Below, piece by piece: positions 33,553 to 41,689 of a stretch of DNA of 64,000 nucleotides; position 1 is the first letter of the stretch, and the number at the start of each line of letters is the position of its first letter. Below the pieces are notes generated by a model that was given only the letters and a program-made list of their open reading frames with translations, did not search any database and had not been told where the DNA came from. Origin of the DNA: a virus. The stretch covers positions 124,001-188,000 of IMG/VR virus record IMGVR_UViG_3300043219_000566, one strand, 5' to 3'. Position numbers and translations under genes: made by a program.

Positions 33553-34107
33553 CTACCTCGGTCTTCCGAAGACCGCCTTGAAGTAGTTAGGAATTCGAGG
33601 GCGCGCGTACTGCGCCGCGTTGTACCCCATCGGCAACATGCCGGGTCCGACAGCGTTCATGTACTGCTGCGCTTGCGGACCTATCCCGGCTATTCTCCGA
33701 CTTCTAGGATCGCCAACCGGAAAGCCGTGAATATTCCTCTCGCCTTGATTCGCGTCCGGCGGCTGACCACCAAACAGTTTTCCGAGTCCCGCCGCGCCCG
33801 CCGCGAAACCAACTGTGGACTTCGGGTACTTGTAGAGCCAGTACGCCGAGCTAAGCGGATTGGGAATTACCCCGGCTACACTGCCACCGAATGCAGCCAA
33901 GTCGGCTTTGCCGCCTCGGAGCATCTTCGGTAGCAGCGGCTCAGGCGTAGCCTTCCCGAACGTCGTCGCGCGCTGCGCCCAGTTCTTAGCAACCGGCGCA
34001 GCCTTTTGCGCTTTAGAAGCCAGCCATGGCAATGCTTTGCTAGCAAAGCGGCCTGCAGACTTGTCCATGGCCAACCGCTCACCAAGTTGGTAAGCGTAGC
34101 TCGGCAT
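33553..34107 (-). CDS. Unknown virion-region protein with N-terminal YAYQLG motif
   Basis: A 184-residue basic protein (MPSYAYQLGERLAMDKSAG). The N-terminal YAYQLGERLA resembles the FAYELGRxLxK motif of 20580-20864 and relatives. A Gly/Ala segment (TVGFAAGAAGLGKLFGG) lies mid-way. The C-terminus is Pro/Tyr/Arg-rich. SD AGAGGT. No family recognised; a packaged protein is suggested by the shared motif and neighbours only. Confidence 0.65.
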   Translation of the reverse strand: MPSYAYQLGERLAMDKSAGRFASKALPWLASKAQKAAPVAKNWAQRATTFGKATPEPLLPKMLRGGKADLAAFGGSVAGVIPNPLSSAYWLYKYPKSTVGFAAGAAGLGKLFGGQPPDANQGERNIHGFPVGDPRSRRIAGIGPQAQQYMNAVGPGMLPMGYNAAQYARPRIPNYFKAVFGRPR

Positions 34108-34116
34108 GAACCACCT

Positions 34117-34533
34117 CTACAGAGTTTTCTTTTCGCTCTGCGCAGGCGGGTCGCCCGCTGGAGCAGGCGCACGCGCCCGCAAGCGGCCTACCAACCCGGC
34201 AGCGCCGATCGGCGCAGAAGCCCCTGCCGCCGCCGCCACTGGTGCCGGGGCTGGCGGCGGAGCAGGCGGCATCGGCATAGAATGCTTGAGCAAGCCCGCC
34301 TGTTTGAGCAACGTGAAATTCGTCACGAGGTTAGCCGCTCTGCGAACCGCGGCAACTTTCTCTTCCTTCTTCATGGGAAGTCCCTTGTGCTTGGTCTTGG
34401 CGAAATCCAACGCATCAGACTTAGAGATCGTCTTCGCCGTCTCGGCGACCTCCTTGGACGGTGGGCTGATGTCGCCCTTCTGCACAGCGTGTACCATCCC
34501 GAAAAAAGCGCTGTTGCTTGCGTGATTTAGCAG
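34117..34533 (-). CDS. Unknown protein, possible CTG start
   Basis: A helical protein with an Ala/Pro-rich middle (MPMPPAPPPAPAPVAAAAGA). The strongest SD in the region (AAGGAGGT) sits nine bases before an in-frame CTG at 34533; the first ATG (34497) has no SD, and the only upstream alternative is a TTG at 34575 before the SD itself. From the CTG the product is 138 residues and includes the N-terminal helix NHASNSAFFGMVHAVQKGD. The start is therefore tentative. Function unknown. Confidence 0.6.
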   Translation of the reverse strand: MLNHASNSAFFGMVHAVQKGDISPPSKEVAETAKTISKSDALDFAKTKHKGLPMKKEEKVAAVRRAANLVTNFTLLKQAGLLKHSMPMPPAPPPAPAPVAAAAGASAPIGAAGLVGRLRARAPAPAGDPPAQSEKKTL

Positions 34534-34580
34534 GAACAGTACACCTCCTTCCGCAACCGCGCACACGCGGCACAAGCTAC

Positions 34581-34805
34581 CTAGATTTGCGGCCGCGCAA
34601 CACCCGGCGCAGCCACTGTGGGCTTGCCAGCCTTGGGAGACTTACGCGCCAGAAGCTGACCGGCCAAGTGGCCAAATTGCCCAATCTGGCCTCCGCCCCC
34701 GCCTACCTCGGGTCCAACAACCTTGTCTCCAGCAGGCGGAATCCCGGCAGCCTTCATCAACTCGACGTTGACAACCGCTGCAGCCAAATCATCCATATCA
34801 CTCAT
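34581..34805 (-). CDS. Small unknown protein with Gly tract
   Basis: A 74-residue protein from the ATG at 34805 (MSDMDDLAAAVVN) with GAGGAG upstream; a longer frame to 34901 would lie inside the previous gene. It has a short helix (AAAVVNVELMKAAG), a glycine run (EVGGGGGQIGQFG) and a basic C-terminus. Function unknown; possibly a minor virion protein. Confidence 0.6.
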   Translation of the reverse strand: MSDMDDLAAAVVNVELMKAAGIPPAGDKVVGPEVGGGGGQIGQFGHLAGQLLARKSPKAGKPTVAAPGVARPQI

Positions 34806-34815
34806 GCTCGTCTCC

Positions 34816-35769
34816 TCAAAATCGTTCTCCGCGCTGATGGCGCGCCCACAAATCCGGGAACATGCCCGGCATGTTAGCCTGCAACACATCCGGCCTGCCA
34901 CGATAATCGCGCAGCCACCGATTAAACGAATTTACGCGTTGTTTCGCCGGGTCGGTTTCCGCCGCTTCGCGATTGGCCCGCAGTGTCTTCGCTACGTTAC
35001 CGCTAATTTCAGGAATATCGTGCGTTACTGCTTTCGCCGTCGCAAGAGGCGCATAAATCATTCGCTGCTCAAACGACGGACCCGGCAACTCCGCTCCAGC
35101 CATCGCTAATCCGGCTCGCGCTTTCCAACCTATACCAGGAACGAAATGAAGCGCACCCTGGCCAGCTGCGCCTACTCCTTCACCAACTCGGCGTGACCAT
35201 GACTTTTGCCGCTCTGTGTCGTTGTAAGCATCTACCGCACCATGCAAATCGCCTTTCCATACTTTCTGAAAAAACGGCGACCAGAAAGGTTCATCACCTG
35301 AGTCTTGCGCGCTTTGAGCAGGCTGCTCCTCGCGCATGATCTTCAACCCGCGGCCCAGCTGGCTGCCCAGCGTGTTCCGCGGCATGGACTGCAAACCTTG
35401 ATGTACGATATGGTTAAACGCCATCGCTCCGGCGTTGGGCACCGGCTTCCCCAGATCTGAGTAGTTGAAGCCTCCAGACTTGATCACTGACGGCGGCGTC
35501 GAACGACGTTTCTTCTTCAGCAACATTTTCCAATGCCGCTGCCGATCAGCTTCCGAGACCGACGCACGCTTGCGAACCGACCCGACCAACTGCACGTAGA
35601 ATTCAGCCACGTCGCTGCGCTTGGGCATCGGCTTGCGCCCGGAACGCCAGGGCATGATCTTGTTATGCACCCGGGAATCGATGTCGGCATGCGCCTTGGC
35701 CGATTCACTGGCCGGAACCGTCGCCGAGACGCTGACAGCCGACTTTACCAATTCAAGCAGCGTGAGCAT
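34816..35769 (-). CDS. Unknown virion-region protein, possibly leaderless
   Basis: A 317-residue protein (MLTLLELVKSAVSVS). It has basic N-terminal segments (MLLKKKRRSTPP), a Gly-rich centre (VGEGVGAAGQGALHFVPGIG) and a helical C-terminus with Arg/Trp (VNSFNRWLRDYRG). No enzyme motif. It is the first gene after the portal. No SD is seen, but a promoter-like sequence (35776-35805) ends six bases before the ATG, so the mRNA may be leaderless. Confidence 0.65.
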   Translation of the reverse strand: MLTLLELVKSAVSVSATVPASESAKAHADIDSRVHNKIMPWRSGRKPMPKRSDVAEFYVQLVGSVRKRASVSEADRQRHWKMLLKKKRRSTPPSVIKSGGFNYSDLGKPVPNAGAMAFNHIVHQGLQSMPRNTLGSQLGRGLKIMREEQPAQSAQDSGDEPFWSPFFQKVWKGDLHGAVDAYNDTERQKSWSRRVGEGVGAAGQGALHFVPGIGWKARAGLAMAGAELPGPSFEQRMIYAPLATAKAVTHDIPEISGNVAKTLRANREAAETDPAKQRVNSFNRWLRDYRGRPDVLQANMPGMFPDLWARHQRGERF

Positions 35770-35775
35770 GGTGTG

Positions 35776-35805
35776 ATTCTACGTCTGCCGCTCGGCAGCT
35801 CCCAA
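35776..35805 (-). promoter_or_regulatory. Sigma70-like promoter upstream of 34816-35769
   Basis: Minus strand: -35 TTGGGA (35805-35800), 18-base spacer, -10 TAGAAT (35781-35776), then CACACC and the ATG at 35769. The predicted start would be at the ATG itself. The palindrome GTAGCGCGCTAC lies seven bases upstream of the -35, the same layout as at 20870-20918. Confidence 0.5.
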
Positions 35806-35812
35806 AAATGCC

Positions 35813-35824
35813 GTAGCGCGCTAC
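35813..35824 (-). repeat. Palindrome GTAGCGCGCTAC at portal gene stop
   Basis: A perfect copy whose TAG is the stop codon of the portal gene. It is followed on the minus strand by GGCATTTTTGG, like the copies at 20907 and 50495. Confidence 0.75.
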
Positions 35825-37635
35825 ATCCCGCCCGGTGCCCCGCCCGGTGCCCCACCCGCCATCTGGGCGATGACCTGGTCCTGACCAACGCTCCGGGCTT
35901 GGCTGCGCATGTTCTGGAGCTTCTGCTTCACCACGGCATGCAGAGTCTCGTCGGTCTGCCGCAACTGGTTGAGCTGGCGTCGTCGCTCACCTTCCGGCAT
36001 CGCCAGCAGCTGCTGAGCCATCTGCTCAGCCTGATCGAGCACATCTCCCGGCTGCATCGCCCCTCCGCCACCGCCGCCGCCCGGCATCCCCGGCGCACCA
36101 CCACCAGCAGCCATCGGTGGCATCCCCTGACGGGCCGCGCTGGTTTCGTTCAACCGTCGCTGCATATCCTGCGCCTGCATCTCTTCCTTCTCGATCTTCT
36201 GCTGCTCCTCGCGCAACATGCGTTGCTCGTCGAAGATGCGCCGGATCTCGTCGCGCACGTCGATCCCAAACGGAGCCAACGCCGTCTGATCCGAGATCTT
36301 GTTCGCAGCCGACAACTGCAACCGGACCAACCGCGCTTCCATGTCGTCAGCGCGAGTGACCGGAGTCATACGCCCACGCGCTCGCTCCCAGTTGAAAACC
36401 ATCGAGAGATTTTCGAGCAGCCAGTTTATCCAGTTGTTGAACCCGGCAACCAGGTGCGGCCACGTTGCCTCGAACAGCCGCAAAGCCGGAGGCATGGCCT
36501 TTAGCTCCAACGAGCCCTTGTAGAGATCTGCCGGGACGCCGCACGAATTAAGCAGCTCGTCCAGCGCCACCGTTATCAGCTCGTGCGGTGCAAGCTGATT
36601 AGCCTCGCCGCCCAGCGCCTGATACTCAATTGGAAAAGGCAAACTGTGCATCGCGAGTGGATCACGCCGATGCTCGGCAATCATGCCGCGCACCCGCGAC
36701 GAGAAATTGCCCAAGTTAGCGTTCAGCAGCGGATCGACTTTGCCCTGCGGACCGCCCGGACGTCCGGGCGTAACTACGCGCCAGGGCACGATGTAGTCCA
36801 TGGCCAGCGCCTCGTTGTAGCGCTTGAGCACCTGGATGTAGAACCCCTGCTTGAAATTCGACAAGGCCCGTGGGATACCCCAGCCGCGGTTGTGCAGCCC
36901 CGCCAGCGTGTCCTCCTTGAGATGGAACACGATGCCGTCGTTGAACCCGAACAACTGATCCTTCTGGATCGCTTCAATGTATTCCCAGGGGGTGTACTGC
37001 AAATAGAACGGCACGCCACGCTGGATCTGACTTTTGAAATCTTGAGGAATACGCCACAAGTAACGGTGGTCGTGGCTAAGCGGATGGAACAAAATCTCCA
37101 TCTGGTGCGGGCTCCAGCGGATGATCCGCAACCGGTCCTGCTCCATCGAGCGGCGGTCCACCACATCGAACTCGCCGTTGCATTTACACTTCGGGCACTG
37201 CCCGTAGAACTTAAAGCCCCGGAACGTATAGAGCATACGCTCGATCGGACGATCCAACTTGCAGCTCTTGCAACGCAGATAGCGTCGGAACGGAACGAAA
37301 ATGCTCGTAAACGAGTTACCGTAGAACAGAAAATCGAGCCCCACCATCCGCAGTTGCGCAGCGACTCGCAGCGTATCGTCCAGAAATTCGTTGTACTGCT
37401 TCTTGATCTCGTCGGCGACGTCCAGGATCTCGACCTTGGTCAGGAAATACGCACACACGCGCTCCAGCGCCATCCGGTACGTACCGTTGTGCGCCCAGAA
37501 CAACTCACACCAGCGGAGCATGCTCCGCAAGTTGCGAGGCGTGTACATCCCGGAGTAGTCGAGGAAAGGGTCGGGAAACCACTGAACCCCGCCGCTGGAC
37601 CCGGACGATGAGTTAGGAACAATGCTATCTGGCAT
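35821..37635 (-). CDS. Portal protein with zinc-finger insertion
   Basis: A 604-residue portal-like protein. The N-terminal and middle parts have the helical/clip/stem layout of large portals (YRMALERVCAYFLTKVEILD; WEYIEAIQKDQLFGF; ALRLFEATWPHLVAGFNNWI), with a long helical barrel-type C-terminus (MLREEQQKIEKEEMQAQDM). Unusually, residues 122-150 hold CxxC...CxxC (C122, C125, C147, C150), a probable structural zinc site. The C-terminal 100 residues are Gly/Pro/Met-rich. Position upstream of the head gene block supports it. The large terminase was not found in the window. Confidence 0.75.
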   Translation of the reverse strand: MPDSIVPNSSSGSSGGVQWFPDPFLDYSGMYTPRNLRSMLRWCELFWAHNGTYRMALERVCAYFLTKVEILDVADEIKKQYNEFLDDTLRVAAQLRMVGLDFLFYGNSFTSIFVPFRRYLRCKSCKLDRPIERMLYTFRGFKFYGQCPKCKCNGEFDVVDRRSMEQDRLRIIRWSPHQMEILFHPLSHDHRYLWRIPQDFKSQIQRGVPFYLQYTPWEYIEAIQKDQLFGFNDGIVFHLKEDTLAGLHNRGWGIPRALSNFKQGFYIQVLKRYNEALAMDYIVPWRVVTPGRPGGPQGKVDPLLNANLGNFSSRVRGMIAEHRRDPLAMHSLPFPIEYQALGGEANQLAPHELITVALDELLNSCGVPADLYKGSLELKAMPPALRLFEATWPHLVAGFNNWINWLLENLSMVFNWERARGRMTPVTRADDMEARLVRLQLSAANKISDQTALAPFGIDVRDEIRRIFDEQRMLREEQQKIEKEEMQAQDMQRRLNETSAARQGMPPMAAGGGAPGMPGGGGGGGAMQPGDVLDQAEQMAQQLLAMPEGERRRQLNQLRQTDETLHAVVKQKLQNMRSQARSVGQDQVIAQMAGGAPGGAPGGM

Positions 37636-37640
37636 AGTTA

Positions 37641-37832
37641 CTATCCGTGACGATTGACAAACCGCGGATTCGAGCCGAGTTCACTCAGCGACTGCTGGCA
37701 ACGGGCTTGCTTCTCCGACGCGCACCGTGGGCACTTCGCCGCGCCGTCTACCAGCACGTTCGCAGTCCCGGCGCAATCAGGCGTGCTGCAAGGCGTCACA
37801 GATGGTTCAACCACGTTCTTCTTGTTCATCAT
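37641..37832 (-). CDS. Small zinc-ribbon protein
   Basis: A 63-residue protein from the ATG at 37832 (MMNKKNVVEPSVTPC) with GGAGG nine bases upstream. It has two CxxxC/CxxC knuckles (CSTPDC and CPRC) about 20 residues apart, a likely zinc ribbon, and a basic C-terminus. It overlaps the upstream gene by 26 bases. DNA or RNA binding, or assembly, is possible; the function is unknown. Confidence 0.65.
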   Translation of the reverse strand: MMNKKNVVEPSVTPCSTPDCAGTANVLVDGAAKCPRCASEKQARCQQSLSELGSNPRFVNRHG

Positions 37833-38646
37833 GCTCAACAGCCTCCGGCTGCTCATCTGCGCGGGGCAAAACAACCAGGGTACCGACGCCTGGGATAACT
37901 GTCGTCAGTCCAAAATGCCGAACGGTGAACTCCTTGAAGCTACTGTCGTCCATCGGCACCTTGAGCTTAAACGTCTGGTCCATAGGCGGTTCGTACGCCA
38001 AGTCTCCGTCACCTACCCCGGCAGTATACAAAAGCGCGATGTGTTTCTCGCAAATAATAACGTCCGTCGCCTTAGAGCGGAAGCGACCAAACCCTCCCTC
38101 CAAAACGACCAGCACGAACAACTTAGCGCTTTCTTCCCCCGGCGATTTACGCTCGTCCTCCCGGTCGGGCGACAACGCGGCGCGCAACGTAGCCGCCACG
38201 TTCGGATCAGATAACGCAGCCGCTAGCGCCGTCGCGTCGACCGGCGGCGTAGAAACGACCGCTGGACCAGGAACCGCGACTGGCGTAGTTGTTGCCGGAG
38301 CTGATGGTTGATCACCCACGGGAGCCTCCCTTGCGGGTCGTCCGCTAGTTGGTAGAGGTGGTAACGCACGCGGCACAGCTTGCGCGCAACTCGGCTCGGA
38401 ACGCGATGCCGCCGGATCAGGCGCTGAAGCAGGTTGAACCGGCGACGCGACTGCCTGGCGAACAGGCTCGCCGTCCATCGGCGGATCATCGATCGGCGGC
38501 GGCAAGATCGTCGCGCCCGTGAGCCCCGGCCGACCACCGAAACTGTCCTCGAACGCGTTGGGCACCTTGGTGCCTACGGCCCCAACTTCGACTTCGGAAA
38601 CGACTTCTTTCTTCCAGCCTTGCCCGATGTCTTTGAACTCGGTCAT
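37807..38646 (-). CDS. Unknown protein with Pro/Ala-rich middle
   Basis: A 279-residue protein (MTEFKDIGQGWKKE) with GGAGGAG before the ATG. The first 60 residues and the last 100 look folded (AKLFVLVVLEGGFGRF; VIICEKHIALLYTAGVGDGD; GLTTVIPGVGTLVVLP), with a disordered Pro/Ala/Thr linker between. No family recognised. It follows terminator 38683-38726, so it starts a new expression unit by position, although no clear promoter was found. Confidence 0.65.
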   Translation of the reverse strand: MTEFKDIGQGWKKEVVSEVEVGAVGTKVPNAFEDSFGGRPGLTGATILPPPIDDPPMDGEPVRQAVASPVQPASAPDPAASRSEPSCAQAVPRALPPLPTSGRPAREAPVGDQPSAPATTTPVAVPGPAVVSTPPVDATALAAALSDPNVAATLRAALSPDREDERKSPGEESAKLFVLVVLEGGFGRFRSKATDVIICEKHIALLYTAGVGDGDLAYEPPMDQTFKLKVPMDDSSFKEFTVRHFGLTTVIPGVGTLVVLPRADEQPEAVEHDEQEERG

Positions 38647-38682
38647 TTTTCTCCTCCGCGTGAGTTCGTTGTACCTGATAGC

Positions 38683-38726
38683 TAAGAAAAAAGAAAACGG
38701 TTACCCCGCCAAAAGCGAGGCAACCG
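38683..38726 (-). terminator. Rho-independent terminator
   Basis: Minus strand: CGGTTGCCTCGC (38726-38715) pairs with GCGGGGTAACCG (38709-38698) over 12 positions (10 Watson-Crick, two G-T), loop TTTTG, followed by TTTTCTTTTTTCTT (38697-38684). It lies directly after the stop of 38736-39536. Confidence 0.85.
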
Positions 38727-38735
38727 TTGAGCAAT

Positions 38736-39536
38736 TCATACCGTCGCGCTACTACGCCCGCGTTGCTGGCGCGCGCCACTCAAGCGCACCGGTGGACGCA
38801 AACTGACGCGAAATGATCCCGCCTCGACATCCAGCGCAGCCGGATTTGAGAAGTGAAGCACAGACGGAACATCTGCTACTACCACTACGGCATCGTGCGA
38901 GACAATGTGGCTAAGCCAGCGCGCCGGAACCAGTGTCATTCCGTGCTCGTTCTCGGTGTGCTCCCTCAGCAGATCCCGTATCAGAGTCATGATCGTGTTG
39001 TTCGGTATCACGCTACGGAAATGATCCTCCAGATCGAGGAAGGGAATTTCCGGCAGGATGCGCGGGCGCATCCGACGTGACAACTTGTAATCGAACGGCA
39101 CCATGCCATTCAGCCCACGCATCACGTCGTACTCCAGCATATCCCAATCCAGCGGACCAGACCGAGATGTGGAACTGTCGACGTATATCGGCAAATCCAC
39201 GCCAAATGGTGCGCGAAGGTCGCGCTGCAACGCGTTTTGCAGCGTCACCAGCGCGTGGTGCGCGCCCCCTAGCCCCCGCACTTGCTTTTTGTACGCTGCG
39301 CTTAAAGCATCTGTATCCCACCACTTGAGACAATGACTTACCAACTTTCCGTGCTCATCCAAGCTCAAGCGCATGCGCGCCAGCCGATAACGAACCACGG
39401 TGTGGCCGCGCCTCCGAATCGGGTCAGGGTACAGACAAAATAACGATGCTTCGCCGAGCGGCACGTACTGCGTCTGATGCCGCGACATCGCTACAACGGC
39501 AACTGGGTGTCCCATCAACTCTCGATTGTCCTGCAT
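38736..39536 (-). CDS. Unknown 266-residue protein
   Basis: A soluble alpha/beta protein (MQDNRELMGHPVAV) with GGAAGGAG upstream. It has an Arg-rich region (RRRGHTVVRYRLARMRLSLD), a helix (HHALVTLQNALQRDLRA) and a C-terminal beta part ending Arg/Ser-rich. It is flanked by two terminators (39554-39586 before, 38683-38726 after), so it is expressed as a near-single unit or by read-through. No family recognised. Confidence 0.65.
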   Translation of the reverse strand: MQDNRELMGHPVAVVAMSRHQTQYVPLGEASLFCLYPDPIRRRGHTVVRYRLARMRLSLDEHGKLVSHCLKWWDTDALSAAYKKQVRGLGGAHHALVTLQNALQRDLRAPFGVDLPIYVDSSTSRSGPLDWDMLEYDVMRGLNGMVPFDYKLSRRMRPRILPEIPFLDLEDHFRSVIPNNTIMTLIRDLLREHTENEHGMTLVPARWLSHIVSHDAVVVVADVPSVLHFSNPAALDVEAGSFRVSLRPPVRLSGARQQRGRSSATV

Positions 39537-39553
39537 CGCAGACTCCTTCCACG

Positions 39554-39586
39554 AAAAAAAACCCGATGGGCTGCAGTCCCATCGGG
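39554..39586 (-). terminator. Rho-independent terminator
   Basis: Minus strand: CCCGATGGG (39586-39578), loop ACTGCAG, CCCATCGGG (39570-39562), then eight T (39561-39554). A perfect nine-pair GC-rich stem with a long T-run; one of the strongest terminators in the window. Confidence 0.92.
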
Positions 39587-39613
39587 CCAGGTCACGTTGA
39601 CAACGCGTCGACG

Positions 39614-40048
39614 TTATTCGCTAGGTGGTTCCGGAGTTGTAATCGGTGTAATGACATCACCCGACACATTCACGGAATGATCAGCGCTAGACAGCTGCAC
39701 ACGCGTCGTTTGCACGACGTTGCCCGTCAGCTGGTGCCCGTAAAAGGCGTAAGTCGTCACCGCGTCCCGGCGCTGGCGAGCCGCGGCAAAAGCCTCCAAA
39801 AAAGCCTCTTCGTCGTCAAAGACTGTTAGTTCGTCCCGGCGCTCACCCACGATCAGCAAGTGGTATTGCTCGCCGAGCGAAGCATCCGCTTCCCCAGCAA
39901 CTTGCGGTTCTCCGGAACTCTCCTCCAGAAGAGGCGACTCCAGGCCAGGAATCTCAGCCGCCGTGGGTGAAGGCAGCGAGCTATCGTGGTCCGCCAGCGC
40001 CTCGGCAAAACCGGGCGCGACCTGATCATCTGGGGTTTTCTTAACCAC
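39614..40048 (-). CDS. Unknown acidic protein, GTG start
   Basis: A 144-residue protein starting with GTG at 40048 behind GGGAG. The first 60 residues are acidic and disordered, the middle is alpha/beta (EQYHLLIVGERRDELTVFDD; EEAFLEAFAAARQRRDAV) and the end is beta-rich with Thr/Pro. Overlaps the previous stop by eight bases. It is the last gene before terminator 39554-39586. Function unknown. Confidence 0.6.
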   Translation of the reverse strand: MVKKTPDDQVAPGFAEALADHDSSLPSPTAAEIPGLESPLLEESSGEPQVAGEADASLGEQYHLLIVGERRDELTVFDDEEAFLEAFAAARQRRDAVTTYAFYGHQLTGNVVQTTRVQLSSADHSVNVSGDVITPITTPEPPSE

Positions 40049-40583
40049 CGTGCGCTCCCGGATTAGGCAGCGGAGCCGCTGGGAAAGTCGCAGCTCCTTC
40101 AGCAGCGCCTGGTGCTACCGGAGCAGTATCACCCAACTGGTCTACCTTGACAGGCGTGATGCCACCACCAACAGGCGGCGTACCGGCCGGGGCCGCATTT
40201 GCTGCCTGTCCAGTAGGCAACGGACCAGGAGCTGCACCCGGAGCACCTCCGCCAGGCGAATTGATCCCACGTAGCAGGCGCTCCACCTGCTCGCGGTAAG
40301 ACAACTCCAGCATTCCCTGGTCCCGACGGCTCATAACAGACGCGCACAGTACGTGCAACATTGTGATCCGGTTCGGAGCTTCCTGAATCTGAAGCGTCGT
40401 AATGGAACACGCGCCGTGCGGGTTCATGTCCCGCGAATCAGCCCATTCGTTGAACTGCTCGCTCACCGGCTTGTCCCGGGAAATCACGGTCCACTGATTA
40501 GACTGCGCGTCCAGCTCCCACGTTTCACGTGCAGTCATCTCGACCAGGCGCACCTCGGCGTTAAGCATTGGCTGTGCTGACAT
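40041..40583 (-). CDS. Unknown protein with Gly/Ala/Pro-rich C-terminus
   Basis: A 180-residue protein from the ATG at 40583 (MSAQPMLNAEVRL), with GGGA just upstream; GTG/ATG starts at 40598 are alternatives. The first 105 residues are folded (SITTLQIQEAPNRITMLHVL; MLELSYREQVERLLRG), the rest is a Gly/Ala/Pro tail. No family recognised. Co-transcribed with its neighbours. Confidence 0.6.
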   Translation of the reverse strand: MSAQPMLNAEVRLVEMTARETWELDAQSNQWTVISRDKPVSEQFNEWADSRDMNPHGACSITTLQIQEAPNRITMLHVLCASVMSRRDQGMLELSYREQVERLLRGINSPGGGAPGAAPGPLPTGQAANAAPAGTPPVGGGITPVKVDQLGDTAPVAPGAAEGAATFPAAPLPNPGAHGG

Positions 40584-40594
40584 CGTTCCCTGCC

Positions 40595-40861
40595 TCACTT
40601 GCTAGAAGAATCTGGTCTCTCTTCTCCCCGCTCAATAACGGGCTTAACTTCCTCGTTGCGATGCAAGATCGTGAGCTTGCCCTTACCACTTACCTGGAAG
40701 ACACCACGATCAAGCACGTTACCCTTGCTGTCAGCCACCACTAGCGTGCCCAGTACGGCCGGACCAACGGAGCTGTAGAACCGCGGAGTAATCGTCATGC
40801 TCTTGGCGTCGCCCTTAACGCCCGCGTCGATTTCGGACGGTGGCAGAAATCTAACTTCCAC
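40595..40861 (-). CDS. Small unknown beta-rich protein, GTG start
   Basis: An 88-residue protein starting with GTG at 40861 inside the end of the previous gene (GGGAG upstream). It appears to be a small beta protein (SMTITPRFYSSVGPAVLGTL; GVFQVSGKGKLTILHRNE) with a charged C-terminus. No family recognised. Confidence 0.6.
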   Translation of the reverse strand: MEVRFLPPSEIDAGVKGDAKSMTITPRFYSSVGPAVLGTLVVADSKGNVLDRGVFQVSGKGKLTILHRNEEVKPVIERGEERPDSSSK

Positions 40862-41444
40862 TTTCGATTCTCCCTTGGCACTTTAGAACCATGTCGGACA
40901 TCTCGACAATCCGCTGATGCGGCTTATTCCACCACAACTTAGCGGGATAGCCGCCTTTGACGTTCATGCGGCCGCGATTGCCGTCTGGCAGAAACACGGT
41001 CAAGCGCACCGGCAACTGCCGCGGACGCACAACCGCCCCCACGTCAGCGGTGCCCTCTACGTTAATCGCTTGCGCTGAAACTTGCCACACGACTTGCTTC
41101 GTGAACGAAACAAACAAGACCGTCGACAGGTAGTGACAGAAATCATCCCAGACCTCCGTAGCAAGACCCTCGACATAACGACCCCAGCGGCCCAGACCCG
41201 CGACCACAGTGCGCTGGTAGTCCACCAGAAGACGCTTCTGCTCTCCAGCCTCGATCTCAAACTGGTCCGGCATCGAGTAGCCCACCCCGGCGTGAACGTA
41301 CAGGGGCGCTAACGTGAAGAACGTGTACTCCTGCAAGTAGGGCTCGATCGACATGGTGCGCACCATCTGCACCTTGCGCCGTCCCGCCCTGGTCTTGTGC
41401 GAAAACTCCTTCTTCCACTGATCTCCGCGCCCAAGCAAATACAT
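40851..41444 (-). CDS. Unknown 197-residue protein
   Basis: I start it at ATG 41444 (MYLLGRGDQWKKEF), which shares its A with the previous gene's TGA (TGATG coupling) and has GAGGT upstream; a longer frame to 41498 would overlap that gene by 55 bases. It has beta strands (FFTLAPLYVHAGVGYSMPDQ; QLPVRLTVFLPDGNRG), a helix and a central Lys/Trp-rich patch. No family recognised. Confidence 0.6.
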   Translation of the reverse strand: MYLLGRGDQWKKEFSHKTRAGRRKVQMVRTMSIEPYLQEYTFFTLAPLYVHAGVGYSMPDQFEIEAGEQKRLLVDYQRTVVAGLGRWGRYVEGLATEVWDDFCHYLSTVLFVSFTKQVVWQVSAQAINVEGTADVGAVVRPRQLPVRLTVFLPDGNRGRMNVKGGYPAKLWWNKPHQRIVEMSDMVLKCQGRIESGS

Positions 41445-41668
41445 CAGATCGCGACTACCTCGACTTCGCAAAGACAGCGAGTCTCCGGCCGCTGCCACCC
41501 GTCACGATAGCGCTCGTTCTCCGAAGTAACGACTCGGCAGAAATAGCGCCGTTGCTGACGTTGAAAATACGACAGATCGCCGGGGTAAAGCAAGCGCCGC
41601 CGACCCGTCCGGATCGTAAAGCGCTCGCCCACCGCCAGCGGGAAGTTGTTCGGCGGGCGAGCGCTCAT
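41444..41668 (-). CDS. Small unknown protein
   Basis: A 74-residue basic, aromatic protein (MSARPPNNFPLAVGE) that looks like a small beta barrel (RFTIRTGRRRLLYPGDLSYF; RRYFCRVVTSENERY). Upstream of the ATG is GAGGAG. Its stop overlaps the next ATG by TGATG. Function unknown. Confidence 0.6.
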   Translation of the reverse strand: MSARPPNNFPLAVGERFTIRTGRRRLLYPGDLSYFQRQQRRYFCRVVTSENERYRDGWQRPETRCLCEVEVVAI

Positions 41669-41689
41669 ATCGCACTCCTCTCAGAAGGT

